15,927 bases of DNA from Gammaproteobacteria bacterium RBG_16_37_9 (lineage in GTDB: Bacteria; Pseudomonadota; Gammaproteobacteria; UBA9339), in the NCBI GenBank assembly GCA_001801345.1, contig MGXJ01000018.1:6953-22879 (forward strand). The letters run 5' to 3'. Positions 1 through 6,912 of the stretch are shown here, piece after piece. The translations under genes and the position numbers were made by a program. Position 1 is the stretch's first letter, and each line of letters begins with the position of its first letter. A model generated the notes under the pieces. It had not been told where the DNA came from. It saw nothing but the letters and a program-made list of their open reading frames with translations, and ran no database searches.

Positions 1-461
1 AGCTTGTATTGGGGCTGAGCGGAAGTATATTGGCCTTGTTTATTGTTTGAATCTGGGCCTTGGCTGCTTAATAAACCACTTTGGGCTATGTAATAGCGAG
101 CAGAATCATCGCTTAAAAGTTTAACTGGGTTTGTTTTATTGAGCGTCTCTGGATATTTTAATAAACCAGCCCGAACAATATTGCCTCCGGCTGTATCAAT
201 AGCAACATCTAAAACATCGGTTTTTACTTCTACTAATCTTGCTGCAGGAATAACCTTTGTTACAGATGCTTGTTGGCTTGCTAGAGTCTCTTTTGTCGTG
301 GTGCTAGCGGCCTCTTCTGGAGAAGGAATAGCGGCAGGCGCAGAAGTAGTCACGGATTGATGGGTGGCTATTGGTTGATTATAATCCTTTTGCCATGCCT
401 CCCATAAAGCAAAAGCAATTACCCCGGCCAACACATATAAAATTACTTTTCTATCTATCAT
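1..461 (-). CDS. yidC: YidC membrane protein insertase, N-terminal part (runs off window)
   Basis: YidC inserts and folds inner-membrane proteins, alone or with SecYEG. Only the first 153 codons are here; the gene continues past the left edge. The ATG is at 461-459. Residues 5-22 form a hydrophobic first transmembrane segment (KVILYVLAG...ALWEAW), followed by an Ala/Ser/Thr/Pro/Glu-rich low-complexity linker (about residues 30-65). The start of the periplasmic beta-supersandwich domain follows, recognisable by VKTDVLDVAIDTAGGNI and LLKYP. That layout is the Gram-negative YidC form, not the shorter Gram-positive one. It is the last visible gene of rpmH-rnpA-yidD-yidC and starts 18 bases after the yidD stop. 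The conserved five-helix insertase core lies outside the window, so intactness cannot be judged. Confidence 0.96.
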   Translation of the reverse strand, partial: MIDRKVILYVLAGVIAFALWEAWQKDYNQPIATHQSVTTSAPAAIPSPEEAASTTTKETLASQQASVTKVIPAARLVEVKTDVLDVAIDTAGGNIVRAGLLKYPETLNKTNPVKLLSDDSARYYIAQSGLLSSQGPDSNNKQGQYTSAQPQYK

Positions 462-479
462 AAATATCTCTACATTAAC

Positions 480-719
480 TTAACTTTTGTTTGGGGAATA
501 TGTTTCTGGAACCGGATCGTAACCATCGCCCCTATGCCAGGGATGACATTTTAGCAGCCTTTTAAACACTAGCCATGCTCCATAAAAAATTCCATAGCGC
601 TCAACTGCTATTTGCGCATATAGAGCACAGCTTGGATAAAAACGACAATTGTTTCCCAAAAATGGGCTTATTAAAAAGCGATATCCGCGTATAAAGAAAA
701 TAGTTGCCTTTCTAATCAT
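480..719 (-). CDS. yidD: YidD membrane protein insertion efficiency factor
   Basis: Small (79 aa) protein of the YidD family, a membrane-associated factor that helps YidC-dependent insertion. The sequence shows the family hallmarks: an N-terminal amphipathic stretch (IRGYRFLISPFLG), the NCRFYPSCALYA motif with two cysteines (residues 25 and 31), AVERYG, and a third cysteine in LLKCHPWHRGDGYDPVP near the C-terminus. Length is typical. Its ATG (719-717) overlaps the rnpA stop (718-716) as ATGA, so translation is probably coupled to rnpA. Product assignment is safe; the exact mechanism of the family is less well defined. Confidence 0.96.
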   Translation of the reverse strand: MIRKATIFFIRGYRFLISPFLGNNCRFYPSCALYAQIAVERYGIFYGAWLVFKRLLKCHPWHRGDGYDPVPETYSPNKS

Positions 720-1060
720 ATAATTAACTTATTAAGCTGATTTTCTAAACACTGATTTAATTCTTTTTTGGATTTTCCCTTAGTGTTTTTGTTGACCAAA
801 ACAACAATATCAAATTTTCCAAGCTTGTTTTGTTTCAATCTAAATCCTTCTCGAACCATCCTTTTAAAACTATTTCTTTCGGATGATTTATTTACATTTT
901 TTTTAGGAACAATCACCCCCAGGCGCGGTTTAAAAAAAGCATTTAAACAATAATATATAGTAAATGTTTCTGCGATTATTTTTGGTTTTGTTTTTCTAAA
1001 TACCAGCCTGAATTGGGCCTCATTTGTCAAGCGTATGTCGCGCGGGAAAGTATATTTCAT
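716..1060 (-). CDS. rnpA: Ribonuclease P protein component
   Basis: Protein subunit of RNase P, which with the catalytic RNA trims the 5' leader from pre-tRNAs. It is 114 aa, usual size, and strongly basic. The N-terminus (YTFPRDIRLTNEAQFRLVF) matches the family, as do RLGVIVPKKNVNKS and the conserved helix ERNSFKRMVREGFR (residues 61-74). The family's RNR signature is normally R-N-R; here it reads R62-N63-S64, so the last arginine is replaced by serine, though K66 and R67 follow. The start ATG at 1060 overlaps the rpmH stop by one base (TAATG) and the TGA stop overlaps yidD. This is the usual operon position of rnpA. Confidence 0.96.
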   Translation of the reverse strand: MKYTFPRDIRLTNEAQFRLVFRKTKPKIIAETFTIYYCLNAFFKPRLGVIVPKKNVNKSSERNSFKRMVREGFRLKQNKLGKFDIVVLVNKNTKGKSKKELNQCLENQLNKLII

Positions 1061-1194
1061 TAAGCGCTGAGCCGTTTTCTTCCTTTGGCTCGACGACGCT
1101 TAATTACCTGGGCACCATTTTTTGTTGACATACGAACACGGAATCCATGAGTGCGTTTGCGTTTTATTTTGCTTGGTTGAAAAGTTCTTTTCAT
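1060..1194 (-). CDS. rpmH: 50S ribosomal protein L34
   Basis: Ribosomal protein L34, a very small basic protein of the large subunit. Reading the minus strand from the ATG at 1194 gives 44 residues beginning MKRTFQPSKIKRKRTHGFR and ending RRAKGRKRLSA, the textbook L34 sequence and length. It is the first gene of the rpmH-rnpA-yidD-yidC operon and its TAA shares one base with the rnpA ATG. The Shine-Dalgarno region (AAGCAAGATCC before the ATG) is poor. A strong-looking promoter lies about 50 bases upstream. Confidence 0.98.
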   Translation of the reverse strand: MKRTFQPSKIKRKRTHGFRVRMSTKNGAQVIKRRRAKGRKRLSA

Positions 1195-1241
1195 AATTTT
1201 GGATCTTGCTTAAAATCTAATGTTTAATTTTGGGAGTGGTA

Positions 1242-1270
1242 ATGTTATTGATTTCGGATCGATTTGTCAA
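1242..1270 (-). promoter_or_regulatory. Sigma-70-type promoter for rpmH-rnpA-yidD-yidC
   Basis: On the minus strand a perfect -35 box TTGACA (1270-1265) is followed after exactly 17 bases by TAACAT (1247-1242, 4 of 6 matches to TATAAT). It points toward rpmH, whose ATG is 47 bases beyond the -10 box. Nothing else in the gap fits the operon as well. Seen directly in sequence; transcription itself is inferred. Confidence 0.7.
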
Positions 1271-1305
1271 AAAAGAGAAAGGGTTTTTATTTATTTATAT
1301 GAGAG

Positions 1306-1500
1306 GTTGTTAGATAACTAATAAATCTTAATATATATATTTACTATTATTATATGGCCTATTTTCTGTGGATAACCGCCAATAATATATTATTTTCAAT
1401 ATGTTATGTTGATATAACCTGTGGATTATCATGGGTAAGCTTAATTGAACTATAAAATAAAAAAGATGTAAACAATTAATCCACAGGTTTTTATGTTCGC
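1306..1500. other. Candidate replication origin (DnaA-box cluster, AT-rich)
   Basis: Core of the gene-free stretch 1195-1600. It has a perfect DnaA box (TGTGGATAA at 1367-1375, complement of TTATCCACA). Two one-mismatch boxes lie at 1420-1428 (TGTGGATTA) and 1477-1485 (TAATCCACA). The flanks are very AT-rich (runs such as 1321-1355 and 1381-1400), as expected of an unwinding element. Genes on the left are all on the minus strand and genes on the right all on the plus strand, as expected for forks leaving this point. rpmH-rnpA-yidD-yidC commonly borders oriC in proteobacteria. Against it: dnaA is not adjacent and only three boxes are visible. The rest of 1195-1600 holds the rpmH promoter and the uspA leader; no gene was recognised. 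Confidence 0.5.
1416..1489. repeat. 13-base inverted pair carrying two DnaA-like boxes
   Basis: The arm AACCTGTGGATTA (1416-1428) is the exact reverse complement of TAATCCACAGGTT (1477-1489), with 48 bases between. Each arm holds a DnaA-like box with the same T-to-A change at the second position. The perfect match outside the 9-base box (AACC/GGTT) shows the symmetry is more than two independent boxes. It could position DnaA in opposite orientations or be a regulatory operator. Confidence 0.6.
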
Positions 1501-1600
1501 GGTTTAATAATAAAATTGTTATACTCCTGGAAGAGTAGGTCACAGAGCAATTTTATTTAAAATTTATTTAAAAAAGTCAAAAACTAAACAAAGGGGTTTT

Positions 1601-2035
1601 ATGAAAGGATATAAAAATATTTTGGTTGCTGTTGAATTAAATTCAAAAACTGACGCTGAGCCTCTGAAGCACGCTGAATTTTTTGCAAAGGAATTTGGCG
1701 CAGACGTTGTCTTGGTGCACGCGGTAGAGCATATTGGGAGCTATGGGGCATATGGTATTGGGGTGGGTTTTGAAATAGAAGAGATTTTGATAGAGAACTC
1801 AAACAAAGAAATGAAAAAATTGGGAGAGACTATTGGAATACCAGAGGACAAACGAATAGTAAAAACAGGTCCAGCCAAGTTTGTAATTTTAGAAGAAGCA
1901 GACAAAATTAATGCAGATTTAATTATAGTTGGAAGCCACGGCCGCCACGGAATTCGAGTTATTTTGGGATCTACCGCAAACGCAGTTCTTCACGGCGCAA
2001 AATGCGATGTTTTAGCAGTGCGACTTAAGGAGTAA
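1601..2035 (+). CDS. uspA: UspA-family universal stress protein
   Basis: Single-domain universal stress protein of 144 aa, usual length. It starts with MKGYKNILVAVELN (first beta strand) and ends with the nucleotide-loop region GSHGRHGIRVILGSTANAVL (residues 111-130) followed by HGAKCDVLAVRL. The G-x-x-G (111-114) and the G-S at 123-124 correspond to the phosphate-binding loop of ATP-binding Usp proteins, with an eight-residue spacer, so nucleotide binding is plausible. These proteins are cytoplasmic dimers induced by starvation and other stresses; their exact activity is often unknown. The ATG follows a clear AAGGGG site (1591-1596, four-base spacer). It is the first gene right of the putative origin, transcribed away from it. 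A TATACT hexamer at 1520-1525 could be its -10 box, but no good -35 accompanies it. Confidence 0.93.
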   Translation: MKGYKNILVAVELNSKTDAEPLKHAEFFAKEFGADVVLVHAVEHIGSYGAYGIGVGFEIEEILIENSNKEMKKLGETIGIPEDKRIVKTGPAKFVILEEADKINADLIIVGSHGRHGIRVILGSTANAVLHGAKCDVLAVRLKE

Positions 2036-2104
2036 TATCCCTCTTAGTTAGGGAAAAAGCGGTATTAAAAGCATATGAACGGGCTCTTAGTCTAAAAATT
2101 GTAG

Positions 2105-2132
2105 TCGATAATTATAATGTTTAAGCTATAAT
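2105..2132 (+). promoter_or_regulatory. Putative promoter of the com1/dsbA-like gene
   Basis: TCGATA (2105-2110, 4 of 6 to TTGACA) is separated by 16 bases from a perfect TATAAT (2127-2132). This would start transcription about 20 bases before the AAGGA ribosome binding site (2151-2155) of the next gene. A second TATAAT at 2113-2118 lacks a partner -35 at normal spacing. It suggests the gene is transcribed independently of uspA. Confidence 0.55.
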
Positions 2133-2161
2133 CCTAAAATTATCAACACAAAGGAAAGGCT

Positions 2162-2953
2162 ATGAAAAATTTTTTATGCTTTGTTTTAATTAATATTATT
2201 TTACAGAACGCCTCTGCCGCTGCCTCTGTAACCAAAGATCCAGTCCAAAACTTCACACAACCACAAATCGAACAGATTCAAAAAATTGTGCATAATTATC
2301 TTGTAGACAACCCTCAAGTATTAATAGAGGTTGGACAAAAGCTACAAGAACAAGAAGTAGCAAAAGAAAAAACCAAAGTTGCACAAATCCTAGCCAATAT
2401 TCCAAAATATAAAAATCAAATATTTGATACCAAGGCTCCAGGAAGGGTTGTTCTTGGAAACCCAAATGGTAAAATAATCGTAGCAGAATTCACTCAACAT
2501 CAGTGCCCGCATTGCAAACATACAGCGCCCGTCGTTAATAAATTAATAAAAAATAATCCAGAAATACAGCGCATTATTATCTATTGGCCGTTTTTTGGTA
2601 ATGATGCCATTTACTCATCTAAAGCAGTTCTGGCTGCTCAAAAGCAAAATAAATTTGAAGCATTAGAACAAGCAATGCTCGCCCAAGAAAATTTTACTAA
2701 TAAAGAAAAAACCGATAGCATTATTAAATCAATTACATCTATTATCGATAATAAAAAGCTTCTTGCAGATATGGATAACAAAGACCTTGAACGCGGCTTA
2801 AAAAATAATTTTAAACTAGCCCAAGATTTAAATCTTATCGGCACGCCGACTTTTATTTTTACTAATAGAGAGATGACAAAATTTAGTTTGGTTCCCGGAC
2901 ATACCCCGAATTTTGAGGGTGATTTGTCTAGGGCTTTGAAGGAAGTGCGCTAA
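2162..2953 (+). CDS. Com1/DsbA-like periplasmic thiol oxidoreductase
   Basis: Secreted thioredoxin-fold protein of 263 aa. Residues 1-20 are a signal peptide (MKNFLCFVLINII...ASA) with likely cleavage around residue 19-21. Residues about 30-85 are a charged helical extension (QIEQIQKIVHNYLVDN, QKLQEQEVAKEKTK) of the type that mediates oligomerisation in Com1/ScsC-like proteins. The catalytic domain follows: VLGNPNGKIIVAEFTQHQCPHC with the redox motif C115-P-H-C118, an inserted helical part, and the cis-proline loop GTPTF (P229). Expected role: disulfide formation or isomerisation in envelope proteins. The family includes Coxiella Com1 and Legionella DsbA2-type proteins. The ATG at 2162 has a strong site (AAGGA at 2151-2155). 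It stands alone between uspA and glyQ. Whether it acts as oxidase or isomerase cannot be read from the sequence. Confidence 0.88.
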   Translation: MKNFLCFVLINIILQNASAAASVTKDPVQNFTQPQIEQIQKIVHNYLVDNPQVLIEVGQKLQEQEVAKEKTKVAQILANIPKYKNQIFDTKAPGRVVLGNPNGKIIVAEFTQHQCPHCKHTAPVVNKLIKNNPEIQRIIIYWPFFGNDAIYSSKAVLAAQKQNKFEALEQAMLAQENFTNKEKTDSIIKSITSIIDNKKLLADMDNKDLERGLKNNFKLAQDLNLIGTPTFIFTNREMTKFSLVPGHTPNFEGDLSRALKEVR

Positions 2954-2973
2954 GCAGGATGTCCCCCCTTGTA

Positions 2974-3029
2974 TGTCATCCTCGGGCCTTTATTATGTGT
3001 CATCCTCGGGTCTTCGCCCGAGGATGACA
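2974..3029. repeat. REP-like palindrome with an extra half copy
   Basis: A perfect 13-base-pair hairpin (arms TGTCATCCTCGGG at 2998-3010 and its complement at 3017-3029) has a 6-base loop TCTTCG. An identical copy of the left arm lies at 2974-2986, 24 bases upstream. It is GC-rich within AT-rich surroundings. No T-run follows (ATTAAAATTT), so it is not a textbook terminator. Palindromes with this kind of core are typical dispersed intergenic repeats; copy number cannot be checked here. It separates the com1-like gene from glyQ. Confidence 0.75.
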
Positions 3030-3069
3030 ATTAAAATTTGACACGAATGGTGACAAAAAAAGCAAAAAT

Positions 3070-3972
3070 ATGCATAAAAAACTTTATACATTCCAAGATA
3101 TAATTTTGCAGCTTCAGCATTACTGGGCGGGGCAAGGGTGCGTTATCTTACAACCCCTAGACATGGAAGTTGGAGCCGGCACTTTTCATCCTGCGACTTT
3201 TTTGCGCGCACTTGGCCCAGAACCATGGAACGCCGCTTATGTTCAACCAAGCCGTCGTCCAACAGATGGTCGTTATGGAAAAAACCCTAACCGCGGGCAA
3301 CATTTTTATCAATTCCAAGTAATGATGAAACCATCCCCTCAAAATATTCAAGAAATCTACCTTGATTCTCTAAGAGCTTTAAGCATAGATCCTTTAACGG
3401 ATGATATCCGTTTTGTTGAAGACAATTGGGAGTCACCAACACTAGGCGCCTGGGGCATTGGCTGGGAAGTATGGCACAATGGCATGGAAATTAGCCAATT
3501 TACTTATTTTCAGCAGGCCGGAGGATTAGGATGCAATCCCGTCTCTGGTGAAATTTCTTACGGTTTAGAACGCATTGCCATGCATCTGCAAGGTGTAAAT
3601 AGCATGTATGATTTAGTTTGGTCTGACCAACCATCGCAATTAACCTATGGAGATATCTTTTTCCAAAACGAAGCTGAAATGTCGCACTATAATTTTACTC
3701 ATGCCAATGTTCAAAATTTGCTGTCCCAATTTGTGGTCTATGAAAATGATTGCAAATTACTCCTTGAATCATCGCTATCTCTACCAGCCTACGAAATGGT
3801 ATTAAAAGCATCGCATGTATTTAACTTGCTAGATTCCCGCGGAGCAATTTCAGTATCCGAACGACAAAATTATATTTTACGCATTAGAGCTTTGGCAAAA
3901 ATGGTAGCAGAAACTTACTATAATGAACGTAAACAACTTGGATTTCCTTTGTTGAATAAATATGAGCCTTGA
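3070..3972 (+). CDS. glyQ: Glycyl-tRNA synthetase alpha subunit
   Basis: Catalytic (class II) alpha subunit of the alpha2-beta2 glycyl-tRNA synthetase, which activates glycine with ATP and charges tRNA-Gly. It is 300 aa against about 303 in E. coli. The sequence is near-canonical throughout: TFQDIILQLQHYWAGQGC, QPLDMEVGAGTFHPATFLRALGPEP, YVQPSRRPTDGRYGKNPNR, FQVMMKPSP, RFVEDNWESPTLGAWGIGWEVW, NGMEISQFTYFQQ and GEISYGLERIAM, ending FPLLNKYEP and TGA. The start ATG at 3070 has only a weak ribosome site in an A-rich leader. The stop lies 11 bases inside glyS, so translation is probably coupled. Termination by TGA at the family's normal C-terminus shows TGA is a stop codon in this genome. Confidence 0.98.
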   Translation: MHKKLYTFQDIILQLQHYWAGQGCVILQPLDMEVGAGTFHPATFLRALGPEPWNAAYVQPSRRPTDGRYGKNPNRGQHFYQFQVMMKPSPQNIQEIYLDSLRALSIDPLTDDIRFVEDNWESPTLGAWGIGWEVWHNGMEISQFTYFQQAGGLGCNPVSGEISYGLERIAMHLQGVNSMYDLVWSDQPSQLTYGDIFFQNEAEMSHYNFTHANVQNLLSQFVVYENDCKLLLESSLSLPAYEMVLKASHVFNLLDSRGAISVSERQNYILRIRALAKMVAETYYNERKQLGFPLLNKYEP

Positions 3973-6058
3973 TAAAACCAAAGATTTTCTATTAGAGATA
4001 GGCACCGAAGAATTGCCGCCCTTCCAAATTGGCGATCTAGTTTCCTCTTTGGCCCTTAACTTAGAACATGAGCTAAAAAAGTTAGCGCTTGCGCACGGCC
4101 CGATAAAATCATATTCTTCACCTAGGCGTCTTGCAGTTTTAATCTCCAATCTTTCTCATAAGCAGCTAGATCAACCCATCGAAATTCGTGGACCAAGAAT
4201 AGAAATAGCTTTTGATAGCTCAGGACAACCTACTGCTGCAGCGATCAAATTTGCCGGTTTGTGCGGTGTAGCTATTTCCCAATTAGACAAGATCGAAGAC
4301 AAAAAGGGGGCTTTGCTTTTTCATAAAACAATCAAGCCTGGCCAAACCGCTTTTCATCTTTTGCCCGAAATAATTATTAACAGCATAAAAAAACTCCCAA
4401 TAAAACGACCGATGCGCTGGGGAAAAAATATGGGGCCATTTGTTCGGCCGATACACTGGCTTGTGGCAATGTTTGGTCAAGAGGTTGTCCCGCTTGAAAT
4501 TTTTGAGATTAAAGCTTCTAACTACACTTTTGGTCATCGTTTTCATCATCCTGATGCAATAAAAATTTCTGAACCCAAACAATATGAAAACTTGCTTACT
4601 GAAAAAGGCTACGTCATAGCAGACTATAATAAGAGACAACAAAAAATTCGTGATCAGATTCTTGCTGCTACGAACTTTGGATCTGCAGTTATCCCTGAAG
4701 GTCTGCTTGCAGAAGTGACTAATTTAGTAGAGTGGCCAGCAGCATTAACAGGCTCATTCAACCAAAGATTTTTAGAACTACCCAAAGAAGTTTTAGTCAC
4801 CGTCCTTAAAAATCACCAACGCTATTTTCATATAATTGATGATTCTGGAAATCTATTACCAAACTTCATAATCATTGGCAACATTGAAAGTAAAAATCCA
4901 AAACAAGCGGTAGCAGGCAACGAACGGGTTATCCAAGCTCGGCTTGATGATGCCGAATATTTTTATCACAATGATCTTCGCCATGACTTTGCAAACCTCC
5001 AGGGCAAATTAAAAACCATTACCTTTCAGGAAGGCCTTGGCACAATTTACGACAAAACAGTCCGCCTAAAAACCATATCTATTTTTATTGCTTCAAAAAT
5101 TAACGCTAGCGTTATCAACACCAAACAAGCGGCCGAATTATCCAAATGTGATCTAGCAACTTCAATGGTGTGGGAATTCCCGGATTTACAGGGAACCATG
5201 GGATATTATTATGCTGGTGCGCTTGAAAACAAAGAAGTCGCAATCGCTATAAAAGAGCAATATTTGCCTAAATTTTCTAAAGATGAAATTCCAGCGTCAG
5301 ATCTGGGTTGTGTTTTAGCTCTTTCTGATCGCATTGATAGTTTAGTTGGCTTTTTTGGTATCAACAAAATTCCAAGCGGTGACAAAGATCCATTTGGTCT
5401 ACGCCGCTTGGCCTCTGGAATTTTACGAATTATTTTGGAAAAAAACTTAGATCTTGATTTAAAAAAAGCCCTTGAAATCGCCAGTTTATCTTACAAAAAT
5501 AAATTTAAAAACACTGAAGAAATAGTGGCCAAAACCATGGATTTTATATATGAGCGTTTGCGCAGCCTCTATCTAGAACAAGGCAAAAGCTCCAATGTGT
5601 TTCGTGCCGTATTGTCTCGTATGCCTACTAATATTCTAGATTTCACTAAAAGATTTGATGCTGTAACTAGTTTCAGTCAACTCCCCGAATCTGAAGATTT
5701 AATTGAAAATTATAAACGTATAAGGAACATTTTAGATAAAACAAAATATTCTGGTGCTGGTGGCTTTAATTTAAAGCTAGCTACTGAAGAAGCTGAAAAA
5801 AGCATGGCAAATATAGTTATAAACGAAACCAAAATCATCGAAGAACTTTTCCAGAATAAAAAATATTTTTTAGTTTTAAATGAACTGGTAAAATTAAAGG
5901 AGCCAATAAAGGCTTTTTTTGATGCGGTAATGGTTATGTGTGAAGAAGAAAAAGTTCGCCAAAATCGCCTCGCTCTACTAAAAAGCATGCGCGATTTGTT
6001 TGAGCTTGTAGCGGATTTGTCTTATTTGGTTTCAGGAAATACAACAACTGTTTTTTAA
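3962..6058 (+). CDS. glyS: Glycyl-tRNA synthetase beta subunit
   Basis: tRNA-binding beta subunit of the two-subunit glycyl-tRNA synthetase, partner of GlyQ. It is 698 aa, close to the usual ~690. Recognisable blocks in order: LLEIGTEELPP near the N-terminus, SSPRRLAVLISNL, RGPRIEIAFD with AAIKFAGLCGV, MRWGKNMGPFVRPIHWLVAMFG, ELPKEVLVTVLKNHQRYF, ERVIQARLDDAEYFYHND, ATSMVWEFPDLQGTMGYYYA, the HD-like SDRIDSLVGFFGINKIPSGDKDPFGLRR, and a C-terminal DALR-like anticodon-binding domain ending QNRLALLKSMRDLFELVADLSYL. It overlaps glyQ by 11 bases in another frame. No frameshift or missing block was seen. Confidence 0.98.
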   Translation: MSLDKTKDFLLEIGTEELPPFQIGDLVSSLALNLEHELKKLALAHGPIKSYSSPRRLAVLISNLSHKQLDQPIEIRGPRIEIAFDSSGQPTAAAIKFAGLCGVAISQLDKIEDKKGALLFHKTIKPGQTAFHLLPEIIINSIKKLPIKRPMRWGKNMGPFVRPIHWLVAMFGQEVVPLEIFEIKASNYTFGHRFHHPDAIKISEPKQYENLLTEKGYVIADYNKRQQKIRDQILAATNFGSAVIPEGLLAEVTNLVEWPAALTGSFNQRFLELPKEVLVTVLKNHQRYFHIIDDSGNLLPNFIIIGNIESKNPKQAVAGNERVIQARLDDAEYFYHNDLRHDFANLQGKLKTITFQEGLGTIYDKTVRLKTISIFIASKINASVINTKQAAELSKCDLATSMVWEFPDLQGTMGYYYAGALENKEVAIAIKEQYLPKFSKDEIPASDLGCVLALSDRIDSLVGFFGINKIPSGDKDPFGLRRLASGILRIILEKNLDLDLKKALEIASLSYKNKFKNTEEIVAKTMDFIYERLRSLYLEQGKSSNVFRAVLSRMPTNILDFTKRFDAVTSFSQLPESEDLIENYKRIRNILDKTKYSGAGGFNLKLATEEAEKSMANIVINETKIIEELFQNKKYFLVLNELVKLKEPIKAFFDAVMVMCEEEKVRQNRLALLKSMRDLFELVADLSYLVSGNTTTVF

Positions 6059-6171
6059 TATAACAGAAGTTGCTTTATCAAAAAGAATATGAAAAACACT
6101 CGCAATTAAATACGTATTAGGTAGAATCTTTGTTACCCAATTTCAAAGCAGCCAGATACGGGGAAACTCCG

Positions 6172-6912
6172 ATGAAAATACTATGCGTTATCCCAAGCCG
6201 AATTAACTCAACCAGACTTCCACGCAAACCATTATTACTTATCCAAGATAAACCCATGGTGCAATGGGTTTATGAAAATGCAAGCAAATGTAAAATTTTA
6301 ACTAAAGTTGTTGTGGCAACAGATAGCGAAGAGATTGCAGCAGTAATTAAAAGTTGCGGCGGCGATATCGAATTTACAAGCGCTGATTTGCAAACTGGAT
6401 CCGATCGAGTAGCAGCAGTTGCAAAAAAATATCCAGATATGGAAATAGTTATAAATTTACAGGGAGATGAGCCATTCGTTAAGCCAAAGATGTTAGAACA
6501 ACTAGTGGCACCCTATCTAGCAGGAGATCGTCCAGAAATGACGACACTGGCTTACCATTTAGATATGGAAAAAGAATATAGCACTCCTGATAAAGTAAAA
6601 GTAATTACCAATTTAAATAATGATGCGATTTATTTTTCTCGCTCACCAATACCATATTTTACTGGCACTATACCAAACAACGTCCCGGTTTATCATCACA
6701 TAGGGATTTATGCTTTTAGGCGAGATTTCTTATTAAAATATACAACTCTCCCAAGAACTCCGCTAGAACTCGCAGAATCGCTAGAACAATTGCGCATCCT
6801 AGAACATGGCTACCGTATACGTGTGTGCTTAACTGCAGAAAGAACTTTAGAAATAAACAAGCCAGAAGAGCTGGCCGCAGCACAGGATTTTAAGTATAAT
6901 GCTGACCGGTAG
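6172..6912 (+). CDS. kdsB: CMP-KDO synthetase (3-deoxy-manno-octulosonate cytidylyltransferase)
   Basis: KdsB activates the LPS inner-core sugar KDO with CTP to CMP-KDO in the cytoplasm, implying a Gram-negative envelope. I choose ATG 6172 (246 aa, family about 245-255) and not the upstream in-frame TTG at 6130. The protein then begins MKILCVIPSR as in the family, and GGGGA (6160-6164) lies seven bases before it. Motifs: the CTP loop IPSRINSTRLPRKPL, TGSDRVA, NLQGDEPF (metal aspartate D99), YFSRSPIPYF, HHIGIYAFRRDFL, and LEQLRILEHGYRI. The C-terminal motif, normally G-V-D-T-P-E-D-L with a metal-binding Asp, reads E-I-N-K-P-E-E-L here, so Asn229 occupies the Asp position. Its TAG stop lies inside the following inverted repeat. 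A related nucleotidyl-sugar specificity is possible but less likely. Confidence 0.93.
   Translation: MKILCVIPSRINSTRLPRKPLLLIQDKPMVQWVYENASKCKILTKVVVATDSEEIAAVIKSCGGDIEFTSADLQTGSDRVAAVAKKYPDMEIVINLQGDEPFVKPKMLEQLVAPYLAGDRPEMTTLAYHLDMEKEYSTPDKVKVITNLNNDAIYFSRSPIPYFTGTIPNNVPVYHHIGIYAFRRDFLLKYTTLPRTPLELAESLEQLRILEHGYRIRVCLTAERTLEINKPEELAAAQDFKYNADR

Noticed and set aside
139..360. 73-codon plus-strand frame
   Set aside because: Antisense to yidC, whose sequence is recognisable in this region.
1328..1543. 71-codon minus-strand frame in the rpmH-uspA gap
   Set aside because: Covers the DnaA-box region, has no domain or ribosome site, and its composition reflects AT-rich non-coding DNA.
2039..2055. 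Small hairpin TCCCT/AGGGA after uspA as a terminator
   Set aside because: Only five pairs, and no T-run follows on either strand.
6049..6066. CTGTT/AACAG hairpin at the glyS stop as a terminator
   Set aside because: Five AT-rich pairs without a T tract after the stem; too weak to call.
6130..6171. Upstream TTG start extending KdsB by 14 residues
   Set aside because: ATG 6172 gives the family N-terminus and has GGGGA at proper spacing; the extension has no family match.
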